This document shows positions 16,513 to 24,873 of a DNA stretch of 31,759 nt, piece after piece. The notes beneath the pieces are model-generated. The model had not been told where the DNA came from and did no database searches. It saw only the letters and a list, made by a program, of their open reading frames with translations. The DNA comes from UBA11606 sp049437325 (GTDB taxonomy: Bacteria > Actinomycetota > Acidimicrobiia > Acidimicrobiales > Aldehydirespiratoraceae): positions 1-31,759 of the forward strand of contig JBMTIM010000037.1 of NCBI GenBank assembly GCA_049437325.1. The letters run 5' to 3'. Both the position numbers and the translations under genes were made by a program. How positions within the stretch are numbered: the stretch's first letter is position 1; each line of letters opens with the position of its first letter.

Positions 16513-17370
16513 TCAGGCTCCGTTCTGGGCGCGTTCGGCGGCGATGGCTGCGGCACGCTTGGCGAGGACACCGGCGACCTGGGTGCGGTACTCGATGGTG
16601 CCTCGCTTGTCGTCGATGGGGTTGCAGGCCGCCGACGCCGCAGCGGCAACGGCGGCGAGGGTGTCGGCGTCGAGGCTGGAGCCAACGAGCGCAGCTTCGG
16701 CCTCGGGGACGCGCACGGCGGTCGGGGCCACTGCACCGAGCACGACGCCGGCGGCACTGACGGTGTCGCCGTCCATCGTCAGTCGAACCGCAGCGCCGAC
16801 GACGGCAATGTCCATCTCGGTTCGCGGGATCATCCGCAGGTAGGCATCACCGGTGTTGGCCGGCGGGTCGTCGATCTCGAACTCCACGATGAACTCGTCG
16901 GCGGCCAGAGACGTTTGACCCGGCCCGGTCACGACATCGGCGACCGGGATGGTTCGCTCCCCACCGGCGCCGGCAATCACGGCCCGGGCGCCGGCTGCGA
17001 TCATGCCTGGTACCGAATCGGCTGCCGGTGAGCCGTTGCACAGGTTCCCACCGAGGCTCGAGCGGTTCTGGATCTGGTCCGAACCGATCAGACCGGCACC
17101 TTCGGAGATGCCGGGGTGCATGGCGGTGAACGCTGCATTGTGGGTGAGGTCCGATGCCGGGGTTGCCGCACCGATAGTCCACCGACCGTCGGCATGCGAC
17201 ACCGACATCAACCGATCGATCCGCTTGAGGTCGACCATCACCGACGGCTCGAGCCGGCCGGTGCGCATCTGGGGAACGAGATCGGTCGCCCCGGCGAACA
17301 CCCGGGACCCCGGGTTGTCGGCCAAGAGCGAGCAAGCCTCGCCCACCGTGGTGGGAGCGACGTAGTGCAT
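16513..17370 (-). CDS. Molybdenum hydroxylase medium (FAD-binding) subunit
   Basis: A 285-residue FAD subunit of the CoxM/HcrB type. FAD-binding motifs are AGATDL at 26-31 and SSLGGNLCNGSPAAD starting at residue 104, and the C-terminal CODH flavoprotein domain follows. It would pass electrons from the [2Fe-2S] subunit to the acceptor. The ATG at 17370 is chosen because AAAGGA (17378-17383) lies 7 bases upstream; the open frame continues further upstream but lacks family sequence. First gene of a four-gene operon with the iron-sulfur, molybdopterin and MoaD-like genes, divergent from the RidA-like gene. Confidence 0.92.
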   Translation of the reverse strand: MHYVAPTTVGEACSLLADNPGSRVFAGATDLVPQMRTGRLEPSVMVDLKRIDRLMSVSHADGRWTIGAATPASDLTHNAAFTAMHPGISEGAGLIGSDQIQNRSSLGGNLCNGSPAADSVPGMIAAGARAVIAGAGGERTIPVADVVTGPGQTSLAADEFIVEFEIDDPPANTGDAYLRMIPRTEMDIAVVGAAVRLTMDGDTVSAAGVVLGAVAPTAVRVPEAEAALVGSSLDADTLAAVAAAASAACNPIDDKRGTIEYRTQVAGVLAKRAAAIAAERAQNGA

Positions 17371-17377
17371 CCAGCGA

Positions 17378-17383
17378 TCCTTT
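17378..17383 (-). promoter_or_regulatory. Shine-Dalgarno site of the molybdenum hydroxylase operon
   Basis: AAAGGA on the minus strand, 7 bases before ATG 17370. The 99-base divergent gap from here to the RidA start (17371-17469) should also hold the operon promoter, but I cannot place it confidently. Confidence 0.55.
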
Positions 17384-17472
17384 GCTTGTGAGCTGCGAAC
17401 AGCCGTGAGCATGCCACGCGGAAACGCTCCACGCTGAACCCGCCGACAACCGACGCGTGCCATCATCCGATG

Positions 17473-17850
17473 ATGCAGCGAACGTCCATCGAAATCGAGA
17501 GCCTGTCGCATCTCGCACCGCTTCCCGCCGCCAGCAAGGTAGGGCCCCTGCTCGAGTCGAGTATCACCACACCGTTCAACCCCGGTACCCGCGATCTCCC
17601 CGCCACGTTCGAAGAACAGGCCGAAAACCTTTTCATCCATATGGGACAGATGCTCGAGGCTGCTGGTGGTGGGTGGGGGCAGGTGGCAAAGGTGACGTTC
17701 TTTCTCGCCGAACACGAGAGCAGAGCCAAGTTGAACGTTCCGTGGTTGGAGCGATTTCCCGACGAAGCGTCACGTCCTGCCCGGCACATCATGGAGGTCG
17801 GCCCGGGCGCGTCGAAGGTTACGTGTGTCTTCACCGCCTACATTGCCTGA
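17473..17850 (+). CDS. RidA/YjgF-like protein
   Basis: A 125-residue trimeric-fold RidA superfamily member. The typical order is visible: FNPGTRDLPATFEEQAENLF (about 35-54), VAKVTFFLAE (71-80) and RPARHIMEV with Arg104 where RidA has its catalytic Arg. The C-terminal strand ends VTCVFTAYIA and lacks the Glu expected in the VEIEA-type ending, so true 2-aminoacrylate deaminase activity is doubtful. Adjacent ATG codons at 17470 and 17473 are both possible; 17473 is preferred because CATCAT ends 6 bases before it. Only 2 bases separate it from the RraA-like gene, so the two are co-translated, and the pair is divergent from the molybdenum hydroxylase operon. Confidence 0.78.
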   Translation: MQRTSIEIESLSHLAPLPAASKVGPLLESSITTPFNPGTRDLPATFEEQAENLFIHMGQMLEAAGGGWGQVAKVTFFLAEHESRAKLNVPWLERFPDEASRPARHIMEVGPGASKVTCVFTAYIA

Positions 17851-17852
17851 CC

Positions 17853-18593
17853 ATGGAAGATCCTGGCTACGACAAGGACACTCGCCCTGTCATCCTCACC
17901 GATGAACTGAAGGCGAAACTCAATGGTGTGGCAACGCCGACGTTGGCCGGTGCCTTGCAGGACCGCGGCATCGAGAACGGCATTCTCGTCGGTCTCAAGC
18001 CGACCCGTCCCGACCTTCGTCTGCTCGGTTACGCCCACACCCTCCGCTACGTCCCGAAGGCCCCGGAGTTCACCGCTCGAACCAAGGGCCGCAATATGCA
18101 GCGCGTCGCAATCGAAACGATCGAGGCCGACGAGGTACTGATCATGGAGGCCCGCTACGAGGTCCTCGCCGGCACCATCGGCGACATCTACTCGATGCGA
18201 GTGAAACAGCGCGGCGGTACGGGTGTGATCACCGACGGCTGCCTGCGGGATACACCGGGCATCGCCGAGATCGATCTTCCCGTGTATCACTTCGCCTCGC
18301 ACGGTGCCCGGGTCGGCCGGGTTCACACGCCGCTCGACCATCAGATCCCGATTGTGTGTGCGGGTGTCACCGTCTTCCCTGGTGACATTCTCGTCGGTGA
18401 TGCCGAAGGGGTCTGCGTGCTTCCGGCCCGTCTCGCCGAGGAGATCGCCGATCAGTGTGTCGAGGACGAACTTCGTGAGGAGTGGGGTCTCTGGCGCGTC
18501 TCGCAGGGTGAATCGATCGACACCACCTTCCCTATGGACGAGAGCCGCCGGGCTGAGTACGAAGCCTGGAAACACGAGGTCAAGGGTCGTTGA
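17853..18593 (+). CDS. RraA-like (HMG/CHA aldolase superfamily) protein
   Basis: A 246-residue protein of the RraA/4-carboxy-4-hydroxy-2-oxoadipate aldolase superfamily. The signature is GGTGVITDGCLRDTPGI, in which the Arg-Asp pair corresponds to the substrate-binding Arg and the divalent-metal Asp of the aldolases. The N-terminal LNGVATPTLAGALQDRGI and FPGDILVGDAEGVCVLP blocks are also typical. Either retro-aldol cleavage of a pyruvate-derived hydroxy acid or a non-catalytic role is possible; context beside a molybdenum hydroxylase favours ring-catabolite chemistry. The start follows the RidA stop by 2 bases without its own Shine-Dalgarno site. A C-terminal extension (about 215-246) is charged. 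Confidence 0.82.
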   Translation: MEDPGYDKDTRPVILTDELKAKLNGVATPTLAGALQDRGIENGILVGLKPTRPDLRLLGYAHTLRYVPKAPEFTARTKGRNMQRVAIETIEADEVLIMEARYEVLAGTIGDIYSMRVKQRGGTGVITDGCLRDTPGIAEIDLPVYHFASHGARVGRVHTPLDHQIPIVCAGVTVFPGDILVGDAEGVCVLPARLAEEIADQCVEDELREEWGLWRVSQGESIDTTFPMDESRRAEYEAWKHEVKGR

Positions 18594-18693
18594 CTCGAGC
18601 GAACCGGTGTCCGTGCGTCGAGGATGCCCGCCCGGTGACGTTGGGGTTGACCAGCGAGCCAAGCAGTGGCAGCACGATCGGGTTGAGGGCACG

Positions 18694-18720
18694 ACTAGTC
18701 CAAAAGACCTAGTTTCTTTT
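18694..18720 (+). terminator. Bulged hairpin plus T-rich tract upstream of the GGDEF-EAL gene
   Basis: ACTAGTC (18694-18700), loop CAAAA, GAC (706-708), one bulged C, TAGT (710-713) would form a 7-bp stem followed by TTCTTTT. By position it can end the RidA-RraA transcript, or act as an operator for the next gene, since ACTAG/CTAGT is also a dyad in DNA. The rest of 18594-18757 shows no other gene. Confidence 0.4.
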
Positions 18721-18742
18721 CCACAACGCTCATAACCGGACG

Positions 18743-18748
18743 TAACAT
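18743..18748 (+). promoter_or_regulatory. -10 box TAACAT of the GGDEF-EAL gene
   Basis: TAACAT ends 9 bases before ATG 18758, giving a leader of only a few bases. It is a good match to the -10 consensus in an AT-rich patch (18713-18748). No convincing -35 box is seen. Confidence 0.45.
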
Positions 18749-18757
18749 GCCGATTTC

Positions 18758-21700
18758 ATGCGAGTGACTGATCCGCTCGAGCCTGTAGTTGGCTCGCCCT
18801 TGACGCCATCATCGGTAGCTCCTCACCTCGTCGCGACCGACGCGCTCGCGTCGTTCGCCTCCGCGCTTTCGCTGCTCCAAACGACGGGGTTCACCATCGG
18901 ATCCCACACCGATCTCGAAAAGTTGGAACCTGCCTTGCAGACGCTGCGCAGTTTGATCGGTGTCGACGACCTCATTTTGGGCTACCGAGTCCCCGGCACG
19001 CTGCGCCTGCAAAGCGCACTGCACCACGATGTTCTTCTCGACTTTGCCACCATCAGAGATCGTTCGGACGGTTCTCGTGACGACACTCAATCGCACTCGT
19101 TGCGGGAGGCGCTTGCCCAACGCTTTCCGGGGTCGACTGGTATCTGGATAGAGCTTCTGGGCGGCTCGCAGGACGAACCAAATGGCGCACTGATCGCTCT
19201 TCGAAGGGAGTCGGAGCTCAGCAACGAAGCGAAAAGTCTTCTCGCGCCAGCCTCGCGCACGATCGCCACCATTCTCGATCGCATAACGGACCGAGAAGCG
19301 AGCCGAGAAGCGAGCGCATTGCGCTTGCTTCTGACAGAACTGGGCTCGCCTTTGCTCCAAGAGACCCATGGCGAATCTGGTGACTTTCGTGCAATGACCA
19401 GCGCTCTCGCGGGCATCGCTGAGATCCTTGATGCCGACGAGGTGCTTTGGGGCAATCGTGGCGACGTCGGGGGTGCCAACAACGCGCAGCGGTACCGTCG
19501 CGGTCACGCAGCCGAGAAACTCCCGGGCGAGAGGCTGCGTATTGCAGCTGAGTTCGATCGTACGAGCGGGGTCGTCGTCTCTACGTTCACCGAGGAGGCG
19601 CACCTCGCCCTCGGCATAGAGCCAGCCGACGCGACGGACTCGACGGTGTGGGCGGTCCCTATTGCGAGCGACGAGCAACCCATACTCGGACTGGTGCTTT
19701 TCTTCCGCGGGCGCCAACCTGATCTCGGTTCCGAAGAAGTTCAATTCCTGCTTGAGGCCAACAAGACGCTGTTGCAGTTCGACAACCGGATCTCAGAGCT
19801 GCGCTCCCTCGAGCGTCGTACTTCTTTTCGCCGTCTTGAAGAAGACATTGGGCACTACCTCGTCGAAGCTGCGGGCCGCCACACGTCGCCCACCGTCGTG
19901 ATCGAATGGACCCTCGAGCAACTCGGGCAAGCCTTCAACGCCGACATGGCTACCTGGGATTCCACGACGTCGTATGCGAACTGGGGGACTTCGGATGGGC
20001 TCGATATCAATCGACGTTTGATCGACATCGAACCGTTTCCTTTTGTCCGAGACACAGCTCGAAGCGTGTCGAGCGAAAGAGGCACTGCACTGCTCCGGCT
20101 CCCTGACTTCCCCGACGCCGGCCGTCCAATCCTCGAGCAACTCGGAGCCCAAGACATCGTCGCCGCTGCGGCCCTCGCCGAGGGCGAAAGCCCCGGTTTC
20201 ATCGGCATATTGTCTTGGCACGGACAGGATTGGACCACTGACCATCTCACCGTCCTGAAGTCCGTGGGGGTCATGCTCAACCTGGCAACAGATGCGATCG
20301 AGGCACGGCTCCATGAGCAGCTCTCGGGTCAATTGAAGGACCTGGCGGGGCGGGTGTCGTCATGTCTCAGCCGAGGTGCCGATGCCGAGCAGGCCCTGAC
20401 CGAGATCCTTCCCGACATCTGCTCGACGGTCGGTGGGGTCGGCGCCTCATGGCTCGAGGTTTCACCGATCCTCAGGCGCTATGACCTCCTTGGGACCGTG
20501 GTCATGAATGGCAGCGACAAGCTCTTCCCACCACAGACCACCATCGAGTTCACACTTGACGACTGGGCAACGATCGGCGACAGACCTTGGCCCCCCGGGC
20601 TCTATGGCGCTGAGAGTGAGCTCATGGCCACGGTCAAAAAGTACCTGAACGTCACCTGGTTTGATCGGCTGCTGATCCCGGTGAACCGCGACGGGAAAAC
20701 GATCGCTGCTCTCACCATCCTTTGGGATACCAATGAGACGGAGCTCGATGTAGGTGATGTCGTTCCCGTCTTGATGACGATCGCAGAGCTCATATTCGAG
20801 TCGTTCGAGGCGGGCCGGCTGTCCCAGCTGTTTTCGGCAACGTTCGACTCGGCGCCCTCGGGGCAGCTCATCCTCGATGTGCAAGGCCAAGTGCGAGCAA
20901 TCAACACGGCTGCTTCATCGTTGGGGCTCATCGACATCGGACAGGACTGGCGCGTCGTGGACCCGACCTTCGCCCCAACCCGCGGCGAACACGAACTCTT
21001 GGTTGAAACCGGGCGGCAACGCCGCTGGCTCCGCGTGCAAAGTTCGGAAATCAAAAACAAAGCCACTCAGGACGTCGTGATCAACATCGAAGACATCACT
21101 GAGGCCGTCGCCGCACGACAAGCGTTGGAGCACGAAGCGTCCCACGATCAGCTGACAGGCCTTGCAAACCGTCGACTGCTCGACACACGACTGACCCGTG
21201 CCGTCCGAGACTTGGGTGCGTCAATCGTGATGATCGATGTCGATCGCTTCAAGTCGATCAATGACTCACTCGGACACCACGCTGGTGATGCCGTGCTTGT
21301 GACCTTGGCAGACCGGCTCCGCACCAGCGTTCGCTCAGGCGATCTGGTCTGCCGCTTCGGCGGTGATGAATTCGCAATCCTTTTCGAAGGCCCTCGCGAC
21401 CGCCACGAACTCGCCGGTTTCGCCAACCGAACGCTCGACCACTTGCGCGCCCCCATCGATCTCGAGGGCTACACCGTCAACCCAACCTGTTCCCTGGGTA
21501 TTGCCACGATCCAGCGCGGTGAGGACCCCGAGTCGGTGCTGCGTTTCGGCGACGCAGCGCTCGTCACCGCCAAGAACGCCGGCAAGGATGGGTATGCATT
21601 TTTCCAAGAATCCGACATCAAGCAACTCGGCAATCGCCTGAGTATCGAGACGGGTATCCGTGACGGACTCGACAACGACGAGTTCGTCACTTGGTTCCAA

Positions 21701-22393
21701 CCCGAGTACAACATTGACACCGGGCGAGTGTGCAGCCTGGAAGCGCTCGTGCGTTGGCGCCGACCCGGTGTTGGCTTGGTGGCCGCCAACGAGTTCATCG
21801 ATGTTGCCGAGGCGATGAACGTTGCATCCAGACTGAGCGAAATCGCACTTGAAGAATCCACTGCGCATGCTTCTGAGTGGACCGCCCAAGCCGAAGACCT
21901 CATGATTCGGGTCAATATCACCGCTGGGCAACTCCAGGGCAAACAGCTCGAAGTGAGCGCGCTGCGCGCCTTGAGCCTCAACAACCTCAAGCCCGAGAAC
22001 CTCTGCCTCGAAATTACCGAACGGTCACTGCTTGTCGATGTTGAGCAAAGCATCAACTCGCTCGGCCGCCTCCGCTCGCATGGTATCCAAATCGCCATTG
22101 ACGATTTCGGGACCGGATTCAGCTCACTCAATTGGCTCAAACGTTTGCCGGTCGACGCGATCAAGATTGATCGCTCCTTCATCGGCGGCATCACAAGCGA
22201 CCCCGTCGATCGAGAAATCGTGGGGACCATCATCAAACTCGCCGATGCCCTCAACCTTGAAACCGTTGCCGAAGGCGTCGAGAACGAAGATCAAGCTGCC
22301 GTCCTCCTCCAGCTCGGTTGCAGCCGCGCGCAAGGCTGGCTGTGGTCCCAAGCTGTTGAAGCAGCCGATGTTCCCCGCCTCCTCCCTGCGTGA
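18758..22393 (+). CDS. Multi-sensor diguanylate cyclase/phosphodiesterase (GGDEF-EAL)
   Basis: A 1211-residue cytoplasmic-looking regulator of cyclic-di-GMP. The N-terminal 690 residues look like several GAF-type sensor modules (about 20-180, 200-345, 370-530, 540-690), then a PAS-like module (about 700-790). GGDEF is intact at 868-872 and is preceded by an RxxD inhibitory site (RSGD, 859-862). The EAL domain has EAL at 995-997 (SLEALVRW), DDFGTG at 1115-1120 and EGVEN from 1172. Its usual QGY-type ending is QGWLWSQA. Both catalytic domains therefore look competent and the protein can in principle make and degrade c-di-GMP. No membrane helices are seen. Codon use is looser and less GC-extreme than in neighbours. 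The gene stands alone between a terminator-like hairpin and the acyl-CoA dehydrogenase. Confidence 0.93.
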   Translation: MRVTDPLEPVVGSPLTPSSVAPHLVATDALASFASALSLLQTTGFTIGSHTDLEKLEPALQTLRSLIGVDDLILGYRVPGTLRLQSALHHDVLLDFATIRDRSDGSRDDTQSHSLREALAQRFPGSTGIWIELLGGSQDEPNGALIALRRESELSNEAKSLLAPASRTIATILDRITDREASREASALRLLLTELGSPLLQETHGESGDFRAMTSALAGIAEILDADEVLWGNRGDVGGANNAQRYRRGHAAEKLPGERLRIAAEFDRTSGVVVSTFTEEAHLALGIEPADATDSTVWAVPIASDEQPILGLVLFFRGRQPDLGSEEVQFLLEANKTLLQFDNRISELRSLERRTSFRRLEEDIGHYLVEAAGRHTSPTVVIEWTLEQLGQAFNADMATWDSTTSYANWGTSDGLDINRRLIDIEPFPFVRDTARSVSSERGTALLRLPDFPDAGRPILEQLGAQDIVAAAALAEGESPGFIGILSWHGQDWTTDHLTVLKSVGVMLNLATDAIEARLHEQLSGQLKDLAGRVSSCLSRGADAEQALTEILPDICSTVGGVGASWLEVSPILRRYDLLGTVVMNGSDKLFPPQTTIEFTLDDWATIGDRPWPPGLYGAESELMATVKKYLNVTWFDRLLIPVNRDGKTIAALTILWDTNETELDVGDVVPVLMTIAELIFESFEAGRLSQLFSATFDSAPSGQLILDVQGQVRAINTAASSLGLIDIGQDWRVVDPTFAPTRGEHELLVETGRQRRWLRVQSSEIKNKATQDVVINIEDITEAVAARQALEHEASHDQLTGLANRRLLDTRLTRAVRDLGASIVMIDVDRFKSINDSLGHHAGDAVLVTLADRLRTSVRSGDLVCRFGGDEFAILFEGPRDRHELAGFANRTLDHLRAPIDLEGYTVNPTCSLGIATIQRGEDPESVLRFGDAALVTAKNAGKDGYAFFQESDIKQLGNRLSIETGIRDGLDNDEFVTWFQPEYNIDTGRVCSLEALVRWRRPGVGLVAANEFIDVAEAMNVASRLSEIALEESTAHASEWTAQAEDLMIRVNITAGQLQGKQLEVSALRALSLNNLKPENLCLEITERSLLVDVEQSINSLGRLRSHGIQIAIDDFGTGFSSLNWLKRLPVDAIKIDRSFIGGITSDPVDREIVGTIIKLADALNLETVAEGVENEDQAAVLLQLGCSRAQGWLWSQAVEAADVPRLLPA
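19292..19315 (+). repeat. 12-bp tandem duplication inside the GGDEF-EAL gene
   Basis: CGAGAAGCGAGC occurs twice in a row (19292-19303 and 19304-19315), giving the peptide repeat REAS-REAS in a helical linker between two GAF-like modules. It keeps the reading frame. Confidence 0.8.
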
Positions 22394-22423
22394 GCCTTCT
22401 CATCTGCATGCGCCCATGGCGCC

Positions 22424-22429
22424 TACCAT
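22424..22429 (+). promoter_or_regulatory. -10 box TACCAT, probable leaderless promoter of the acyl-CoA dehydrogenase
   Basis: TACCAT ends 6 bases before ATG 22436 (spacer ccggcc), with no Shine-Dalgarno site. The whole spacer matches that before the S9 peptidase start. Confidence 0.5.
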
Positions 22430-22435
22430 CCGGCC

Positions 22436-23596
22436 ATGGATTTCTCGCCGAACCCCGACCACGAACTGATCAAAGCGGCGGTCGAGGCCGTCTGTGCTCG
22501 GTACGACGACACCTACTGGGCTGAACGCGACGAGAAACACGAGTTTCCCTGGGCCTTCTACGATGACATGGCCGCCGGAGGCTGGGTCGGTATTGCGATT
22601 CCGGAGGCGTACGGCGGCGGGGGGCAGGGCATCACCGAGGGTGCGCTCGTGCTCAACCGAGTCGCAGCGAGCGGCGCTGCGATGAACGGTTCGACCGCGT
22701 TGCACCTCACGATGTTCGGCCTCAACCCGGTCGTGAAATTCGGCAACGAACGCCTCAAGCAGACGTTCCTTCCCCGCGCCGCAGCGGGCGACCTGCATGT
22801 GGCCTTTGGCGTGACCGAACCCGATGCCGGCACCGACACCAGCCGGATCGTCACCCGCGCCGACGAAGACGGTATGGGGGGTTGGATCGTCAACGGTCGC
22901 AAGATCTGGACAAGCAAGGCACTCGAATCCGAGGTCTGCCTCCTCCTCGCCCGCACCGACGGCGAGCCCGGTTCCTTCAACGGGCTCACTCTCTTTCTGG
23001 TCGACCTCGACCCCGCCCACTGCGACATCGCGCCGATCCCGAAGGTCGGTCGCAACGCGGTCGCATCGTGCGAGGTCGCCTACGACGACTTGCCGGTCGA
23101 GTCGTGGCGGATGGTCGGTGAGCGGGGCCGAGGGTTCCACCACATCTTGCACGGCCTGAACCCCGAGCGGATCCTGCTCGCCGGCATGGCCTGCGGTATC
23201 GGCGAAGCTGCATTGCGACGAGCGACGAACTACGCCGTCGAACGAGAGGTGTTCGGTCGCCAAATCGGCGCGAACCAGGCCATCTCTCACCCACTGGCGA
23301 AGGCCCACATGGAACTCAACGCAGCCATGACCCTGATGCTGCGCGCGGCCTGGATGTACGACAACGGCCACGAGTGCGGTGAGCTCGCCAACACCGCGAA
23401 GTACCTTGCGGCCGAGGCCTCGTTCTTCGCCGCCGACCAGGCGATGCAGACCCATGGCGGCGTGGGCTACGCAAGCGAGTATCACGTCGAGCGGTATTGG
23501 CGCGAGGCCCGACTGCAGCGGATTGCGCCAGTCAGCCAGGAGATGACGCTCAACTACATCGCCCAGAACGTGCTGGGGCTTCCGAGGAGCTACTGA
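22436..23596 (+). CDS. Acyl-CoA dehydrogenase
   Basis: A 386-residue flavoprotein that would desaturate an acyl-CoA at the alpha-beta position and pass electrons to an electron-transfer flavoprotein. Typical blocks are GWVGIAIPEAYGGGG, AFGVTEPDAGTDTS (FAD and substrate loop), WIVNGRKIWTS, and EVFGRQIG and MQTHGGVGY in the C-terminal helical domain. The classical YEGT glutamate is absent (the segment reads APVSQEM). Instead Glu244 in LNPERILLAG sits where isovaleryl-CoA dehydrogenase has its catalytic Glu (LDLERLVLAG). That suggests branched or bulky substrates. The stop codon abuts that of the convergent P450 gene with no gap. Confidence 0.9.
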   Translation: MDFSPNPDHELIKAAVEAVCARYDDTYWAERDEKHEFPWAFYDDMAAGGWVGIAIPEAYGGGGQGITEGALVLNRVAASGAAMNGSTALHLTMFGLNPVVKFGNERLKQTFLPRAAAGDLHVAFGVTEPDAGTDTSRIVTRADEDGMGGWIVNGRKIWTSKALESEVCLLLARTDGEPGSFNGLTLFLVDLDPAHCDIAPIPKVGRNAVASCEVAYDDLPVESWRMVGERGRGFHHILHGLNPERILLAGMACGIGEAALRRATNYAVEREVFGRQIGANQAISHPLAKAHMELNAAMTLMLRAAWMYDNGHECGELANTAKYLAAEASFFAADQAMQTHGGVGYASEYHVERYWREARLQRIAPVSQEMTLNYIAQNVLGLPRSY

Positions 23597-24859
23597 TCAC
23601 CACTCGACTGGCAGACGCTCCAGTCCCAAGACGAAATTGCCCGTGCGCTCGTCTCGTTTCTTCTGGGCCCCAGCGAGGCGAATCTCGGGGAGTCGGTCGA
23701 GTACCTCTTCGAACAGGACCGTGAGCTCGAGCCGGGCCAGGCTCGCGCCCAGACAGAAGTGACGGCCGTTCGCCCCGAACGCCTGATGCTTGTTCGGTGA
23801 CCGCGTGATGTCGAACTCGTGTGCGTCGGGACCGAACTCCGCCTCGTCTCGATTCCCGGAGAGATAGAGCAGCAGCGTGCGGTCTCCGGCCAGGATCGGT
23901 TGACCACCGACCTCCACATCGGCTGTCGCCGTCCGATTCATGTTGCGAACAGGGGTGACCCAGCGCAGCATCTCCTCGATCGCACCCGGCAGCAATGTCC
24001 GGTCGGCTCGGAGCGCGTCGAGTTGCTCGGGGTGCAGAAGCAGCGCCTCGAGTCCGCCCGACATGACGTGGCGGGTGGTCTCATCGCCGCCCACCAGAAT
24101 CAGCATGGTCTCGTAGATCAGATCCTCGGCCGACATCGGCTCGTCCCGGATCTCGGCATCGGGGTACATCAGCAGCGTGATCAGGTCCTCGGCGTCGGCA
24201 TCGGTGCGCGTCCCCATCTCGGCGACGATGTACTCGACCCACTCCATCACGGCGGTCACGACCTGATCACGAAATGCCTCGTCGACGCCCCCCGTTGCGA
24301 AGAGATCGGACCAGTGCAAGAGCTTGGCTTCGTCGGCAAGGGGGAGGCCCATCAGGGTGGCGATCATCCGCAGCGGGATCGGTGTGGCGATGTCGGTCAC
24401 GAAGTCGCATCCACCGTCGTCGATCACGGCGTCGATCAGTTCGGTGACCGTCGCACGCAGGAAATCCTCATGGGCCGCGACCCGCTTCGGCGTGAAACCC
24501 GACGAGACCAACCGGCGCCGCCGTGTGTGATCGGGTGGGTCGGTGTTGATCATCGACGGTACTGACGACTCGGGACGTGAGCCCTTGACCGAACAGAAGG
24601 TGACGTGATCTGCCTCGATGCGTTGGATGTCGGCATGGCGGGTGATGGCCCACAGTCCTGTCTCGTCGTCCCAGTAGACCGGCGCGTGCTCACGCATCCA
24701 CGCCATCCGTTCGAACGGGTCGGCGTGGAAGTCGGTCGACATCACCACCACATCGTTCCGTGTCGGATGTGCGGGGGTGCGATGAACGATCGTCGATCGA
24801 TCGAAGGCGTAGCTGTGCAGCGGATTGTCGCCGGATTCGTCAGCGCGAGCGTCAGCCAT
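23597..24859 (-). CDS. Cytochrome P450
   Basis: A 420-residue soluble bacterial P450. The I-helix oxygen-activation motif is GGDETTR, the K-helix ExxR lies in EEMLRW, and the heme-binding loop is FGANGRHFCLG with the proximal Cys369. The overall pattern resembles the CYP125/CYP142/CYP124 branch that hydroxylates sterol or isoprenoid chains, but substrate is inferred only from resemblance and from the acyl-CoA dehydrogenases around it. It begins 14 bases after the upstream acyl-CoA dehydrogenase stop, so the two form an operon. No ferredoxin or reductase gene is adjacent. Confidence 0.92.
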   Translation of the reverse strand: MADARADESGDNPLHSYAFDRSTIVHRTPAHPTRNDVVVMSTDFHADPFERMAWMREHAPVYWDDETGLWAITRHADIQRIEADHVTFCSVKGSRPESSVPSMINTDPPDHTRRRRLVSSGFTPKRVAAHEDFLRATVTELIDAVIDDGGCDFVTDIATPIPLRMIATLMGLPLADEAKLLHWSDLFATGGVDEAFRDQVVTAVMEWVEYIVAEMGTRTDADAEDLITLLMYPDAEIRDEPMSAEDLIYETMLILVGGDETTRHVMSGGLEALLLHPEQLDALRADRTLLPGAIEEMLRWVTPVRNMNRTATADVEVGGQPILAGDRTLLLYLSGNRDEAEFGPDAHEFDITRSPNKHQAFGANGRHFCLGASLARLELTVLFEEVLDRLPEIRLAGAQKKRDERTGNFVLGLERLPVEW

Positions 24860-24873
24860 CGCGGCCGAGTCTG

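Noticed and set aside
13777..17370. Carbon monoxide dehydrogenase (coxMSL)
   Set aside because: The subunit order fits, but the active-site loop is AYRAPSAP rather than AYRCSFR or AYRGAGR, and no coxD/E/F-type genes follow.
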